Positions 1-5,448 are shown, numbered from the stretch's first letter. The stretch is 5,895 nt of DNA from Aquisalimonas sp. (GCA_007127625.1 SKYZ01000433.1:1-5895), one strand, 5' to 3'. Numbers and translations: made by a program. Notes: generated by a model from the letters alone, not told the origin.

Positions 1-446
1 GCCACAGGCCCGAGGGCCAGAGCGCAGGGGGCGTGTCCCTGGAGGCCACCTTCATTGTCGGTGGCCAGATCGGCGATGAACCGCCGAGCCTGTTTCTCGT
101 CTATCCCCAGGGCAACTACATTACCTGCTCGGATGAACAACCGTTCCTGCAGATCGGCGAGACCAAGTACGGCAAACCCATCCTGGACCGGATCATCACC
201 CGCTCCACCTCCCTGGAGGATGCCGCGCGCTGTGCGCTGGTCTCCATCGATTCCACCATGCGCAGCAACCTCTCCGTCGGGCCGCCCCTGGATCTGATGC
301 TCTACCGGCGGGATTCCCTGGAGCATCCCCAGGCGCTGCGCTACAAGATGAACTCCCCCTATTTCGCCTCCATCCGCAAGCAGTGGGGCGACGGCCTGCG
401 GCGCATTTTCGACGACCTGCCGCGGTTCGACTGGGAGAAATCCTGA
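1..446 (+). CDS. Anbu-type bacterial proteasome homologue (family T1 peptidase), 3' part only
   Basis: The reading frame is open from the left edge (first full codon at base 3) to TGA at 444-446, so the true start and the catalytic N-terminal Thr lie outside the window. The visible part of about 147 residues matches the C-terminal half of Anbu, the HslV/proteasome-beta-like bacterial protein. It has FIVGGQIGDEPPSLFLVYPQGN, then the very characteristic FLQIGETKYGKPILDR, then an SVGPPLDLMLY strand, and the family's C-terminal tail ending near FDWEKS. An in-frame GTG at 33 is internal to the domain and is not a real start. From the family, Anbu assembles into ring or helical particles and usually sits in an operon with a transglutaminase-like protein, an alpha-E protein and an ATP-grasp protein; those would be to the left if present. 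Its substrates are not known. The stop lies 12 bp from the stop of the convergent metallopeptidase gene. Family assignment is strong; function is general only. Confidence 0.9.
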   Translation, partial: HRPEGQSAGGVSLEATFIVGGQIGDEPPSLFLVYPQGNYITCSDEQPFLQIGETKYGKPILDRIITRSTSLEDAARCALVSIDSTMRSNLSVGPPLDLMLYRRDSLEHPQALRYKMNSPYFASIRKQWGDGLRRIFDDLPRFDWEKS

Positions 447-458
447 CCTCGGGGGTGG

Positions 459-1496
459 TCAGTCCTCCATGCCCGCCGCGTGGACGGCACCGTGGATGAA
501 CTCCAGCTTGCTGCACACCGCCGGATTCAGGGAGAAGGGGTACGTGTCCGGTGCGCCGACGCTGCGCGCCAGGGAATTCATGATCACCGTGAGCCGCATC
601 CATTCGCCCAGCAACTGGCGGAAATCCGTGTTGCTGGCGCGGAAACGACGGTACTTCTCCGCCTCGGCCACCATCAGTCCCAGGTCGGCGGCGGTCTCCA
701 GCGTGTCCCGCAGGTGCAGGTAATGCGCCCAGGTCTCCGCCCAGTCTTCCCAGGGGTGGGCGCTGGCGTAGGCGCTGATGTAATGGTCGCGCCAGTGTTC
801 GTCGGGTGTCTGGTGATGGCGGCGGAGTGCCGCGGCGTAGTCGGCGGTTTCGTCGCCGAAGCGCTCGCGAAAGCCCTGGTGCCAACCGGTGCCGCGAACC
901 AGGCGCTCCCAGTAGTAATGGCCGCTTTCATGGCGCAGGTGTCCCAGGACCGTGCGGTAGGGCTCGCCCATGGCCAGGCGCATGCTCTCGCGGCGATCAT
1001 CGTCCGCCTCGGCAATGTTGATGGTGATCACGCCGCCGGCGTGTCCCGTGAGCACCTGTGTGCCGTCGGCCGTGTCCTCCTTGAAGTCAAATGCCAGCGC
1101 CGGGTTCCCGGTGCTGTCGCGGTCCTCCACGGGCAGGTGCAGCCGCAGCAGGCCGTATACCAGATGTCGCTTGGCCCGCTCCATGGTGTGCCAGCGGCGC
1201 TGATTTCCCGGCACCGCCTGGTCCGGGATCACGCGGCTCAGGCGGCACGCCCGGCAGAGGCGCCCATGCGCATCCGCCGGCAGCATCCAGTTGCATGCGG
1301 CTGCGGTGTGGCGATTCTCGCACTGGCGCAGGGGTGTGTGACCGTCACTGTCCGCGGGATGCCAGTGGTTACCGAGCGGCTCCAGCGGGTGCAGCCGGAC
1401 CGTCTCCGGGACGAACCCCAGGGTTCGGCCGCAGGCAAGGCAGGCGGTATTCTCGAAGAACAGCCGATTGCCACAGACACAGGTCGCGTGTTGCAT
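459..1496 (-). CDS. zinc-ribbon putative zinc-binding metallopeptidase (Peptidase_Mx/DUF2248 type)
   Basis: A protein of 345 residues from ATG 1496. The N-terminus is a zinc ribbon (C6-x-C8-G, then C19-x-x-C22 followed by GRTLGF). A second Cys cluster follows: C59, C68 in CNWM, and C81-x-x-C84 in the LCRACRLSR stretch leading to IPDQ. The C-terminal half carries the gluzincin-like motif HESGHYYW (H189, E190, H193), with a downstream EDWAETWAHYLH segment whose Glu is the likely third zinc ligand. This order matches the family annotated as putative zinc-binding metallopeptidase with an N-terminal zinc ribbon. There is no signal peptide, so a cytoplasmic location is inferred. Substrates are unknown. 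A GTG at 1529 would add 11 residues (to 356), but the zinc ribbon conventionally begins near residue 1-5, so ATG 1496 is preferred; neither start has a clear Shine-Dalgarno. The gene is convergent with Anbu and divergent from the cytochrome gene. Family confidence is high, start confidence moderate. Confidence 0.88.
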   Translation of the reverse strand: MQHATCVCGNRLFFENTACLACGRTLGFVPETVRLHPLEPLGNHWHPADSDGHTPLRQCENRHTAAACNWMLPADAHGRLCRACRLSRVIPDQAVPGNQRRWHTMERAKRHLVYGLLRLHLPVEDRDSTGNPALAFDFKEDTADGTQVLTGHAGGVITINIAEADDDRRESMRLAMGEPYRTVLGHLRHESGHYYWERLVRGTGWHQGFRERFGDETADYAAALRRHHQTPDEHWRDHYISAYASAHPWEDWAETWAHYLHLRDTLETAADLGLMVAEAEKYRRFRASNTDFRQLLGEWMRLTVIMNSLARSVGAPDTYPFSLNPAVCSKLEFIHGAVHAAGMED

Positions 1497-1995
1497 GGTC
1501 ACCCGGGATACTGACGCTCTCCCCGGCACTTTGCCGGATTTCGGCTATGAACGGAACGCGCGCCAGCAGGCGTGCGCGCCCCTGGGTGCCGTCCTGGTCG
1601 CCCTGCTGGTCGGCTGCGATGGTGGGGCCGGCGATCGCTGGTACACCGAAGAGCAGGTCCAGCGCGGCGAGGCGATCTTCGAGGCGCAGTGCATGGCGTG
1701 TCACGACGAGGGCGCCCGCGGCGACGAGAACTGGCGCACCCGGGACGAGCACGGCAACCTGCCGCCTCCCCCGCTGGATGGCAGTGCCCACGCATGGCAC
1801 CACCCGCTGGATGAATTGCGTGAGATCATCGCCGACGGGCAGAACAACATGCCCGGTTTCGGTAACACGCTGAGCGAGGAGGAGATTGACGCCGTGATCG
1901 CGTGGTTTCAGTCTTTGTGGCCGGACGAGGTCTACGAGGCCTGGGAAGAGTATGATGAGGCGGGCATGGAGGGCCATGCCGGGGACGGTCGGTAG
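1495..1995 (+). CDS. monohaem c-type cytochrome, probable lipoprotein (N-terminus uncertain)
   Basis: A class I-like cytochrome c. It has one haem-binding motif, CMACH (residues 66-70 counted from ATG 1495), and a likely axial Met in NNMPGFG (M119), followed by the C-terminal helix LSEEEIDAVIAWFQSLW. A hydrophobic segment ends in LLVGC (Cys 41), a good lipobox, so the mature protein would be membrane-tethered in the periplasm and the haem domain begins at DRWYTEEQVQRGEAIFEAQC. The role is inferred to be small-scale electron transfer; the partner is unknown. The start is doubtful. ATG 1495 gives an unusually long n-region and overlaps the start of the divergent metallopeptidase gene; in-frame TTGs at 1468 and 1531 are alternatives. 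ATG 1547, in another frame, would give a compact signal peptide if one base were missing in the CCCC run at 1579-1582. No strong ribosome site is seen for any of these. The DUF411 gene follows after 100 bp on the same strand. Confidence 0.85.
   Translation: MVTRDTDALPGTLPDFGYERNARQQACAPLGAVLVALLVGCDGGAGDRWYTEEQVQRGEAIFEAQCMACHDEGARGDENWRTRDEHGNLPPPPLDGSAHAWHHPLDELREIIADGQNNMPGFGNTLSEEEIDAVIAWFQSLWPDEVYEAWEEYDEAGMEGHAGDGR
1523..1537. repeat. 15-bp perfect inverted repeat in the metallopeptidase/cytochrome gap
   Basis: CCGGCA, CTT, TGCCGG: a six-base perfect stem around three bases, lying between the preferred - strand start (1496) and the ATG at 1547. It could be an operator shared by the divergent genes or a leader hairpin. 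If the cytochrome really starts at 1495 it would be inside coding sequence. Six-base GC palindromes also arise by chance in DNA this GC-rich, so function is only a possibility. Confidence 0.35.
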
Positions 1996-2095
1996 GCGCG
2001 CGGGGAACGCTGCGTGCCGGCCGCGATCTAAGCGGCTAGCGGGTGTGCCTTTTGCGGCAGCCCGGTCGACAGCAATCAGCGGAACGAGGGTCGTG

Positions 2096-2596
2096 ATGGC
2101 ACAGGGCAGGCGCAAGAGTTGGATGCTGGCGGGCGTGGCGGCGCTCGTGGTGTTGGGGGCGGGTGCCGCCTGGGCGATTGCCGGGGGTGGCAACGCGACC
2201 CCGGCGGCGGACAGCGACACCGTGAAGGTGTACAAGACCCCGCAGTGCGGCTGCTGCACGGCATGGGTAGATTACCTGCGTGACGAGGGCTTCAGTGTGG
2301 ACGCGGAGAACGTCGACCAGCACGAGCTCAACACCATCAAGCAGGACGCAGGGTTGTCCCGGGAGCTCGCCTCCTGTCACACGGCCTTTGTCGGCGACTA
2401 CGTGGTGGAAGGGCATGTTCCGGCCGCGGATATCCGCCGGCTGCTCGAGGAGCGCCCGGAGGTGGACGGCATTGCCGTGCCCGGTATGCCGGTGGGCTCA
2501 CCGGGTATGGAAATGGGGGACCGTAAGGATCCCTACGACGTGGTAACGTTCGTCGACGGGGAACGCGTCGGGACGTTTTCGAGTTACCATCAGTAA
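2096..2596 (+). CDS. DUF411 / CopG-like periplasmic thioredoxin-fold metal-binding protein
   Basis: A protein of 166 residues from ATG 2096, preceded by GAGGG with suitable spacing. The frame is open further upstream to 1952, but that extension reads across the end of the cytochrome gene and lacks a plausible start. Residues 1-30 (GRRKSW, then a hydrophobic stretch ending AWAIA) form a signal peptide or membrane anchor. The remainder is a full DUF411 domain: VYKTPQCGCC (C51, C53, C54), WVDYLRDEGF, LASCHTAFVGDYVVEGHVPA (C94, H95, H107), and the hallmark VPGMPVGSPGMEMG followed by DPYDV. Family members occur in copper-resistance loci, and the studied CopG proteins have a thioredoxin-like fold that binds copper through these Cys residues. 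Copper handling is therefore a family-based expectation; nothing here proves the metal. The cytochrome c gene 100 bp upstream on the same strand suggests a shared periplasmic redox role, but no CopA or CopB gene is visible. Confidence 0.92.
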   Translation: MAQGRRKSWMLAGVAALVVLGAGAAWAIAGGGNATPAADSDTVKVYKTPQCGCCTAWVDYLRDEGFSVDAENVDQHELNTIKQDAGLSRELASCHTAFVGDYVVEGHVPAADIRRLLEERPEVDGIAVPGMPVGSPGMEMGDRKDPYDVVTFVDGERVGTFSSYHQ

Positions 2597-2610
2597 TGCA
2601 GCGTTATAAT
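2583..2610 (+). promoter_or_regulatory. putative sigma70 promoter for the PilZ gene
   Basis: A perfect TATAAT lies at 2605-2610 in otherwise GC-rich DNA, just after the DUF411 stop codon. The best upstream box at normal distance is GTTACC at 2583-2588 (three of six matches, 16-bp spacer), which is poor and lies inside the DUF411 3' end. Transcription would start near 2617 and give a leader of about 38 nt before ATG 2655. The -10 is convincing by sequence, the -35 is not. Confidence 0.55.
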
Positions 2611-2640
2611 TCAAAAAGAAGAGTTTGCTCCATGGGTGCC

Positions 2641-2650
2641 GAGGGAGGAG
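2641..2650 (+). promoter_or_regulatory. strong Shine-Dalgarno fixing the PilZ start
   Basis: GAGGGAGGAG, with core GGAGG at 2644-2648, lies six bases before ATG 2655. It is the strongest ribosome site in the window. It rules out the upstream in-frame candidate start at 2625, which would place this sequence inside the coding region. Confidence 0.8.
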
Positions 2651-2654
2651 TCTA

Positions 2655-3020
2655 ATGGCAATGGCGGATGATGGACGGCGGACGCAGCGCGAGGTGCTGG
2701 ATCACTACCTGCGTGTCTTTCGCACGGATACCGGAGACCTTGTCGGCTATCTCGCCGATGTGAGCATTTACGGCCTGATGCTGCAGAGCCAGCGCCCGCT
2801 GGCCCTCGCCGACGGGCAGGACACGATCACCCTGCGGCTGGAACTGGATCGCCCCATCGGAGGCGCCGAGGAGATGGTCGTGGAGGCGCAGCCGGTGTGG
2901 TCGCGCAAGGAAGGCAGCTCCGTGTTCCACCACACCGGTCTGGAGTTTGTCGGCCTGCCCGAGGACGACCGGCAGCGCGTCGAAATCCTGATGGAAGACT
3001 ACCGGTTGCAGACCATCTGA
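2655..3020 (+). CDS. small PilZ-domain protein (putative c-di-GMP receptor)
   Basis: A 121-residue, single-domain protein with no signal peptide or membrane segment, so probably cytoplasmic. The PilZ fold is indicated by a strand YLRVFRTDTGDLVGYLADVS, the second c-di-GMP motif D35-x-S37-x-x-G40 (DVSIYG), and the later pattern LRLELD, then VVEAQPVWSRKE, then HHTGLEFVGL. The first motif, RxxxR, is present at R8 to R12 (RRTQR) but lies about five residues further from the beta strand than in canonical PilZ proteins, so binding of c-di-GMP is likely but not certain. Proteins this size usually act as adaptors for motility, exopolysaccharide or adhesion machinery. None of those genes is in the window, so no target can be named. 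The gene has its own promoter-like -10 and ends before a strong hairpin, so it looks monocistronic. Start set by the GGAGG site. Confidence 0.85.
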   Translation: MAMADDGRRTQREVLDHYLRVFRTDTGDLVGYLADVSIYGLMLQSQRPLALADGQDTITLRLELDRPIGGAEEMVVEAQPVWSRKEGSSVFHHTGLEFVGLPEDDRQRVEILMEDYRLQTI

Positions 3021-3049
3021 TACCGCGAGGCCGGTGAAGTCGAACAGAT

Positions 3050-3085
3050 CCGCGCCCGGGAAGGCCCCCGGGCGCGGTCGTTTCT
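3050..3085 (+). terminator. strong intrinsic terminator between convergent PilZ and gap genes
   Basis: A perfect 11-bp GC stem, CCGCGCCCGGG (3050-3060) with CCCGGGCGCGG (3067-3077), around a six-base loop, followed on the + strand by TCGTTTCT. It lies 30 bp after the PilZ stop and 13 bp beyond the gap stop on the other strand. It can plausibly stop transcription from both sides, although the - strand side (GATCTGTTCG) is only weakly T-rich, so the gap direction is less certain. Confidence 0.8.
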
Positions 3086-3089
3086 GGGG

Positions 3090-4538
3090 TCAGGGCAGGC
3101 TGGGGAAGTGCAGCCCTGCCATCTGCTGCATGACCCGCACCACCTGGCAGCTGTAGCCGAACTCGTTGTCATACCACACGTACAGCACGCACTTGTTGCC
3201 GTTGACCAGCGTCGAGGCCGAGTCCACCACGCCGGCGTGGCGCGAGCCCACCAGGTCCGTGGAGACGATCTCGGTGGAGGCGGTGTAGTCGATCTGCTCC
3301 TGCATGTCCGAGTACAGCGCGGTATCACGCAGGTGGCCGTTGAGATCGTCCTTGTTGGTATCCCGGTTCAGTGTCAGGTTCATCACCGCCAGGGATACGT
3401 TGGGCGTGGGCACGCGGATGGCGTTGCCGGTGAGCCGGCCCTTGAGTTCCGGCAGCGCCTTGGCCACCGCCTTGGCGGCGCCGGTTTCCGTGAGCACCAG
3501 GTTCAGCGGCGCACTGCGCCCCCGGCGGGAGCCCGGGTGGTAGTTGTCGATCAGGTTCTGGTCGTTGGTGTAGGAGTGCACCGTCTCCACGTGGCCGTGC
3601 TCGATGCCGAACTCGTCGTTGATGGCCTTGAGCACCGGCACGATGGCGTTGGTGGTGCAACTGGCCGCGGAGACGATGCGGTCATCCGCCTTGAGGTCGC
3701 CGTGGTTCACGCCGTGGACGATGTCCGGCATGTCGCCCTTGCCCGGCGCCGTGAGCAGCACCTTGCCGGCACCCTTGGCCTTCAGGTGCAGCCCCAGGCC
3801 TTCCGGGTCGCGCCACTTGCCGGTGTTGTCGACGATCAGGGCGTTGTTGATGCCGTACTGGGTGTAGTCGATCTCCTCCGGCGAGTCGGCGTAGATCACC
3901 TGGATGAAGTTGCCGTTGGCAATCAGCGCGTTGGCGTCCTCCAGCACGTTGATGGTGCCGTCAAAGGGGCCGTGCACCGAATCGCGCCGCAGCAGGCTGG
4001 CGCGCTTGGCGATGTCGTGGCCCTTGCCCTTGCGCACCACGATGGCCCGCAGTCGCAGCTTGTTGCCGCTGCCCGTGCGCTCGATGAGTTGCCGCGCCAG
4101 CAGCCGGCCGATGCGGCCGAAGCCGTACAGCACCACGTCCTGGGGCTCCTTGAGCTGGAAGCTGCTGCGGCCCTCGGTGATGCTCTCGAGCTTGCGGCTG
4201 ACGTAATGCTGAAGGGTCTCGTCCTTGTCGGCCTCGTTGAGAAAGCCGCTTGTGAGCTTGCCCAGGTCCACCCGCGCCGGGGAGAGATCCAGCTTCGCCA
4301 TCTCCTGAAGCACCGGCAGGGTGTTGTGGATGGACAGCCCTTCCGCGTCATACTGTTTGACGAACCGGTGCGCCTTGAGGATATCGATGGGCGTGCAGTT
4401 GATCAGCGGGCGGCCGTAGATGCGCAGCACCACGCCGCGATCCCGGTAGAGCCGGCCGATCAAGGGCAGCATGTCCTCGGCGAGTTCCTGGCGCTGGGTC
4501 CAGTCGTTAAGGTAGGAATCCTGCTGTTCGTGATTCAT
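3090..4538 (-). CDS. gap: glyceraldehyde-3-phosphate dehydrogenase, long form with N-terminal extension
   Basis: A protein of 482 residues against about 330 for classical GapA. Residues 1 to about 133 are an extension (NHEQQDSYLNDWTQRQ at the start, LTSGFLNEADKDETLQHYV later) found in the long GAPDH-like proteins of gammaproteobacteria. The dehydrogenase core then begins: Rossmann motif GFGRIGR at 139-145; catalytic SCTTN with Cys294; His321 in the ETVHSYTNDQN stretch; TGAAKAVAKALPELKGRLTG; RVPTPNVS at 376-383; and WYDNEFGYS at 455-463. It should interconvert glyceraldehyde-3-phosphate and 1,3-bisphosphoglycerate in central carbon metabolism. Where GapA has the NAD-selecting Asp, this protein has R169-K170 (AIVVRKGKG), hinting at NADP use and a biosynthetic or gluconeogenic role; this is inference by eye alignment. 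The start ATG has GGAG five to six bases upstream. Confidence in family is very high, in cofactor low. Confidence 0.95.
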   Translation of the reverse strand: MNHEQQDSYLNDWTQRQELAEDMLPLIGRLYRDRGVVLRIYGRPLINCTPIDILKAHRFVKQYDAEGLSIHNTLPVLQEMAKLDLSPARVDLGKLTSGFLNEADKDETLQHYVSRKLESITEGRSSFQLKEPQDVVLYGFGRIGRLLARQLIERTGSGNKLRLRAIVVRKGKGHDIAKRASLLRRDSVHGPFDGTINVLEDANALIANGNFIQVIYADSPEEIDYTQYGINNALIVDNTGKWRDPEGLGLHLKAKGAGKVLLTAPGKGDMPDIVHGVNHGDLKADDRIVSAASCTTNAIVPVLKAINDEFGIEHGHVETVHSYTNDQNLIDNYHPGSRRGRSAPLNLVLTETGAAKAVAKALPELKGRLTGNAIRVPTPNVSLAVMNLTLNRDTNKDDLNGHLRDTALYSDMQEQIDYTASTEIVSTDLVGSRHAGVVDSASTLVNGNKCVLYVWYDNEFGYSCQVVRVMQQMAGLHFPSLP

Positions 4539-4617
4539 GAATACTCCGTATCGCCGGTCGGGCCGATGGCGGACAACGCGCGGGTGGACGCATTGCCGGG
4601 TGGGTCAGCGGTGCGCG

Positions 4618-4646
4618 ATTCTATAAAAATCAGCACTTTTAGTCAC
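4618..4646 (-). promoter_or_regulatory. putative sigma70 promoter for gap
   Basis: Read on the - strand: -35 GTGACT (4646-4641, four of six matches), a 17-bp spacer, then -10 TAGAAT (4623-4618, five of six). Transcription would begin near 4611, giving a leader of about 70 nt before ATG 4538. Spacing and the AT-rich setting make this the best -35/-10 pair in the window. The -35 lies immediately next to the Shine-Dalgarno of the divergent SRPBCC gene. Confidence 0.6.
4622..4627 (+). promoter_or_regulatory. possible -10 element for the SRPBCC gene
   Basis: TATAAA (five of six matches) on the + strand, with an expected transcript start near 4634 and a leader of about 23 nt containing the GGAG ribosome site at 4647-4650. 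No acceptable -35 is seen at 16-18 bp spacing, where the sequence is G-rich. It overlaps the -10 of the opposite gap promoter, so the two promoters, if real, would compete. Confidence 0.4.
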
Positions 4647-4656
4647 GGAGAAATCC

Positions 4657-5112
4657 ATGCGCAAGGAGATCGTCACCGAGATCACTATCCGCGCGGCACC
4701 GGACGCGGTCTGGCGGGTGTTGCTGGATTTCCCGGAATACCCGCGCTGGAATCCGTTCATCACCCACATCCAGGGTCGCGCGGACACCGGCGAGCGGCTG
4801 CACGTGACCATCCAGCCGCCCGGGCGGCGGCCCATGCGCTTCCGGCCCGAGGTGCTGCGCGCCCTGCCGGGGCAGGAGCTGAGCTGGCTGGGTCGCCTGG
4901 GGGTGCCGGGGCTGTTCGACGGCGAGCACCGATTCGAGCTGGAGCGGGCTGACGAGGGTGGCACGCTGCTGCGCCACCGCGAGAAGTTCAGCGGCATCCT
5001 GCTGCCGCTGCTCTGGTGGTCCATCGGCAAACCCACCCGCGCCGGTTTCGAAGCCATGAACACCGCACTGCGGGACCGCGTGGAGTCCATTGACCGCGCC
5101 GGGGCCGACTGA
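4657..5112 (+). CDS. SRPBCC (START/Bet v1-like, polyketide-cyclase type) family protein
   Basis: A 151-residue protein starting at ATG 4657, with GGAG at 4647-4650 six bases upstream. It matches the common bacterial SRPBCC pattern. The N-terminal strand and helix read ITIRAAPDAVWRVLLDFPEYPRWNPFI (residues 9-35). The middle strands include ERLHVTIQPPGRRPMRFRPEVL and HRFELERADEGGTLLRHREKFSGILLPL. The long C-terminal helix, GFEAMNTALRDRVES (130-144), would line the hydrophobic pocket. There is no signal peptide. The fold binds small hydrophobic ligands or helps in cyclase and ligand-transfer reactions, but members this generic rarely have a known ligand and no pathway genes lie nearby, so no specific function is given. 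It is divergent from gap with overlapping promoter-like elements, and it is followed by the palindrome cluster, whose first copy at 5141 may help end the transcript. Confidence 0.85.
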   Translation: MRKEIVTEITIRAAPDAVWRVLLDFPEYPRWNPFITHIQGRADTGERLHVTIQPPGRRPMRFRPEVLRALPGQELSWLGRLGVPGLFDGEHRFELERADEGGTLLRHREKFSGILLPLLWWSIGKPTRAGFEAMNTALRDRVESIDRAGAD

Positions 5113-5140
5113 AAACAACGTCCGCGACCATGGCCCGCGG

Positions 5141-5158
5141 GGTGCATCGTGATGCACC
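5141..5158. repeat. 18-bp palindrome, copy 1 (GGTGCATC-GT-GATGCACC)
   Basis: Perfect eight-base arms around GT, 28 bp after the SRPBCC stop. The same arms recur at 5203 and 5451. It might serve as a transcript-ending hairpin, but no T-tract follows. Confidence 0.85.
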
Positions 5159-5184
5159 ACGACGATTTCGGTTCATGCCCGCTC

Positions 5185-5222
5185 GGCCGGCATGTACGGG
5201 AAGGTGCATCAAGATCCACCCT
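5185..5222 (+). repeat. left arm of the 38-39 nt inverted repeat, containing palindrome copy 2
   Basis: The segment runs from GGCCGGCATGT through CGGGAAGGTGCATC to CCACCCT. It matches the reverse complement of 5449-5487 with two substitutions and a one-base length difference. The inner palindrome at 5203-5220 has an AA centre and one arm mismatch (GATCCACC instead of GATGCACC), so it is the least intact of the three palindromes. Confidence 0.8.
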
Positions 5223-5293
5223 ACAAATTCACCCACGCCCGAACCTTAGCCAATCCGTAGATACCGTCTTGCGCGTCAAGCCATGGCTGGATT

Positions 5294-5317
5294 GTAGGGC
5301 GGACCTTCAGGTCCGCC
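5294..5317 (+). repeat. GTAG-headed REP-like element, forward copy
   Basis: GTAG (5294-5297) followed by the palindrome GGCGGACCTTCAGGTCCGCC (5298-5317), with nine-base arms and a TC centre. The GTAG head next to a palindrome is the typical layout of REP elements mobilised by Y1-type REP-associated transposases (RAYTs). It is the perfect inverse of 5360-5383. Confidence 0.8.
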
Positions 5318-5359
5318 GATGGGGCCTCGATGAGCCGCCTTGGGTTGCACGTCTGGAAC

Positions 5360-5383
5360 GGCGGACCTGAAGGTCCGCCCTAC
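5360..5383 (-). repeat. GTAG-headed REP-like element, inverted copy
   Basis: An exact 24-nt reverse complement of 5294-5317, with its CTAC end at 5380-5383. With the forward copy and the 42-bp spacer between them it forms a BIME-like pair. The pair could fold as one long hairpin or cruciform with a 24-bp stem, or as two small hairpins. Confidence 0.8.
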
Positions 5384-5407
5384 GAGGGCTACGAGGGCGA
5401 CGAGGGC
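5381..5407 (+). repeat. three tandem 9-bp units (TACGAGGGC)
   Basis: TACGAGGGC at 5381-5389 and 5390-5398, then GACGAGGGC at 5399-5407. It starts inside the CTAC end of the inverted REP copy, suggesting local slippage duplication at that edge. No function is proposed. Confidence 0.8.
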
Positions 5408-5448
5408 ATGCCCATGGGAGCGGCTTCGGCCCGATTCATGCCACCCTC

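Noticed and set aside
444..461. TGACC-TCGGGGGT-GGTCA mini-hairpin joining the two convergent stop codons as a terminator
   Set aside because: A five-base stem with no T-tract is too weak; the symmetry follows partly from the two stop codons facing each other.
480..1514. A 344-codon + strand frame antisense to the metallopeptidase
   Set aside because: The opposite strand encodes clear HESGH and zinc-ribbon motifs; this frame has none and no ribosome site.
1952..2095. N-terminal extension of the DUF411 protein from 1952
   Set aside because: It overlaps the cytochrome 3' end, has no signal-like character, and ATG 2096 has a ribosome site and begins a proper signal/anchor sequence.
1369..2259. 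A 296-codon - strand frame across the cytochrome and DUF411 genes
   Set aside because: It spans two well-supported + strand genes and the gap between them with no family features.
3108..4952. A 614-codon open frame on the + strand antisense to gap
   Set aside because: It mirrors the gap codons; high G+C at third positions removes stops on the opposite strand. The protein is low-complexity (rich in V, H, A, R), has no recognisable motif, and runs through the gap start and into the SRPBCC gene.
5122..5140. CCGCG...CGCGG hairpin as SRPBCC terminator
   Set aside because: Only five paired bases, a nine-base loop and no T-run; likely chance in GC-rich DNA.
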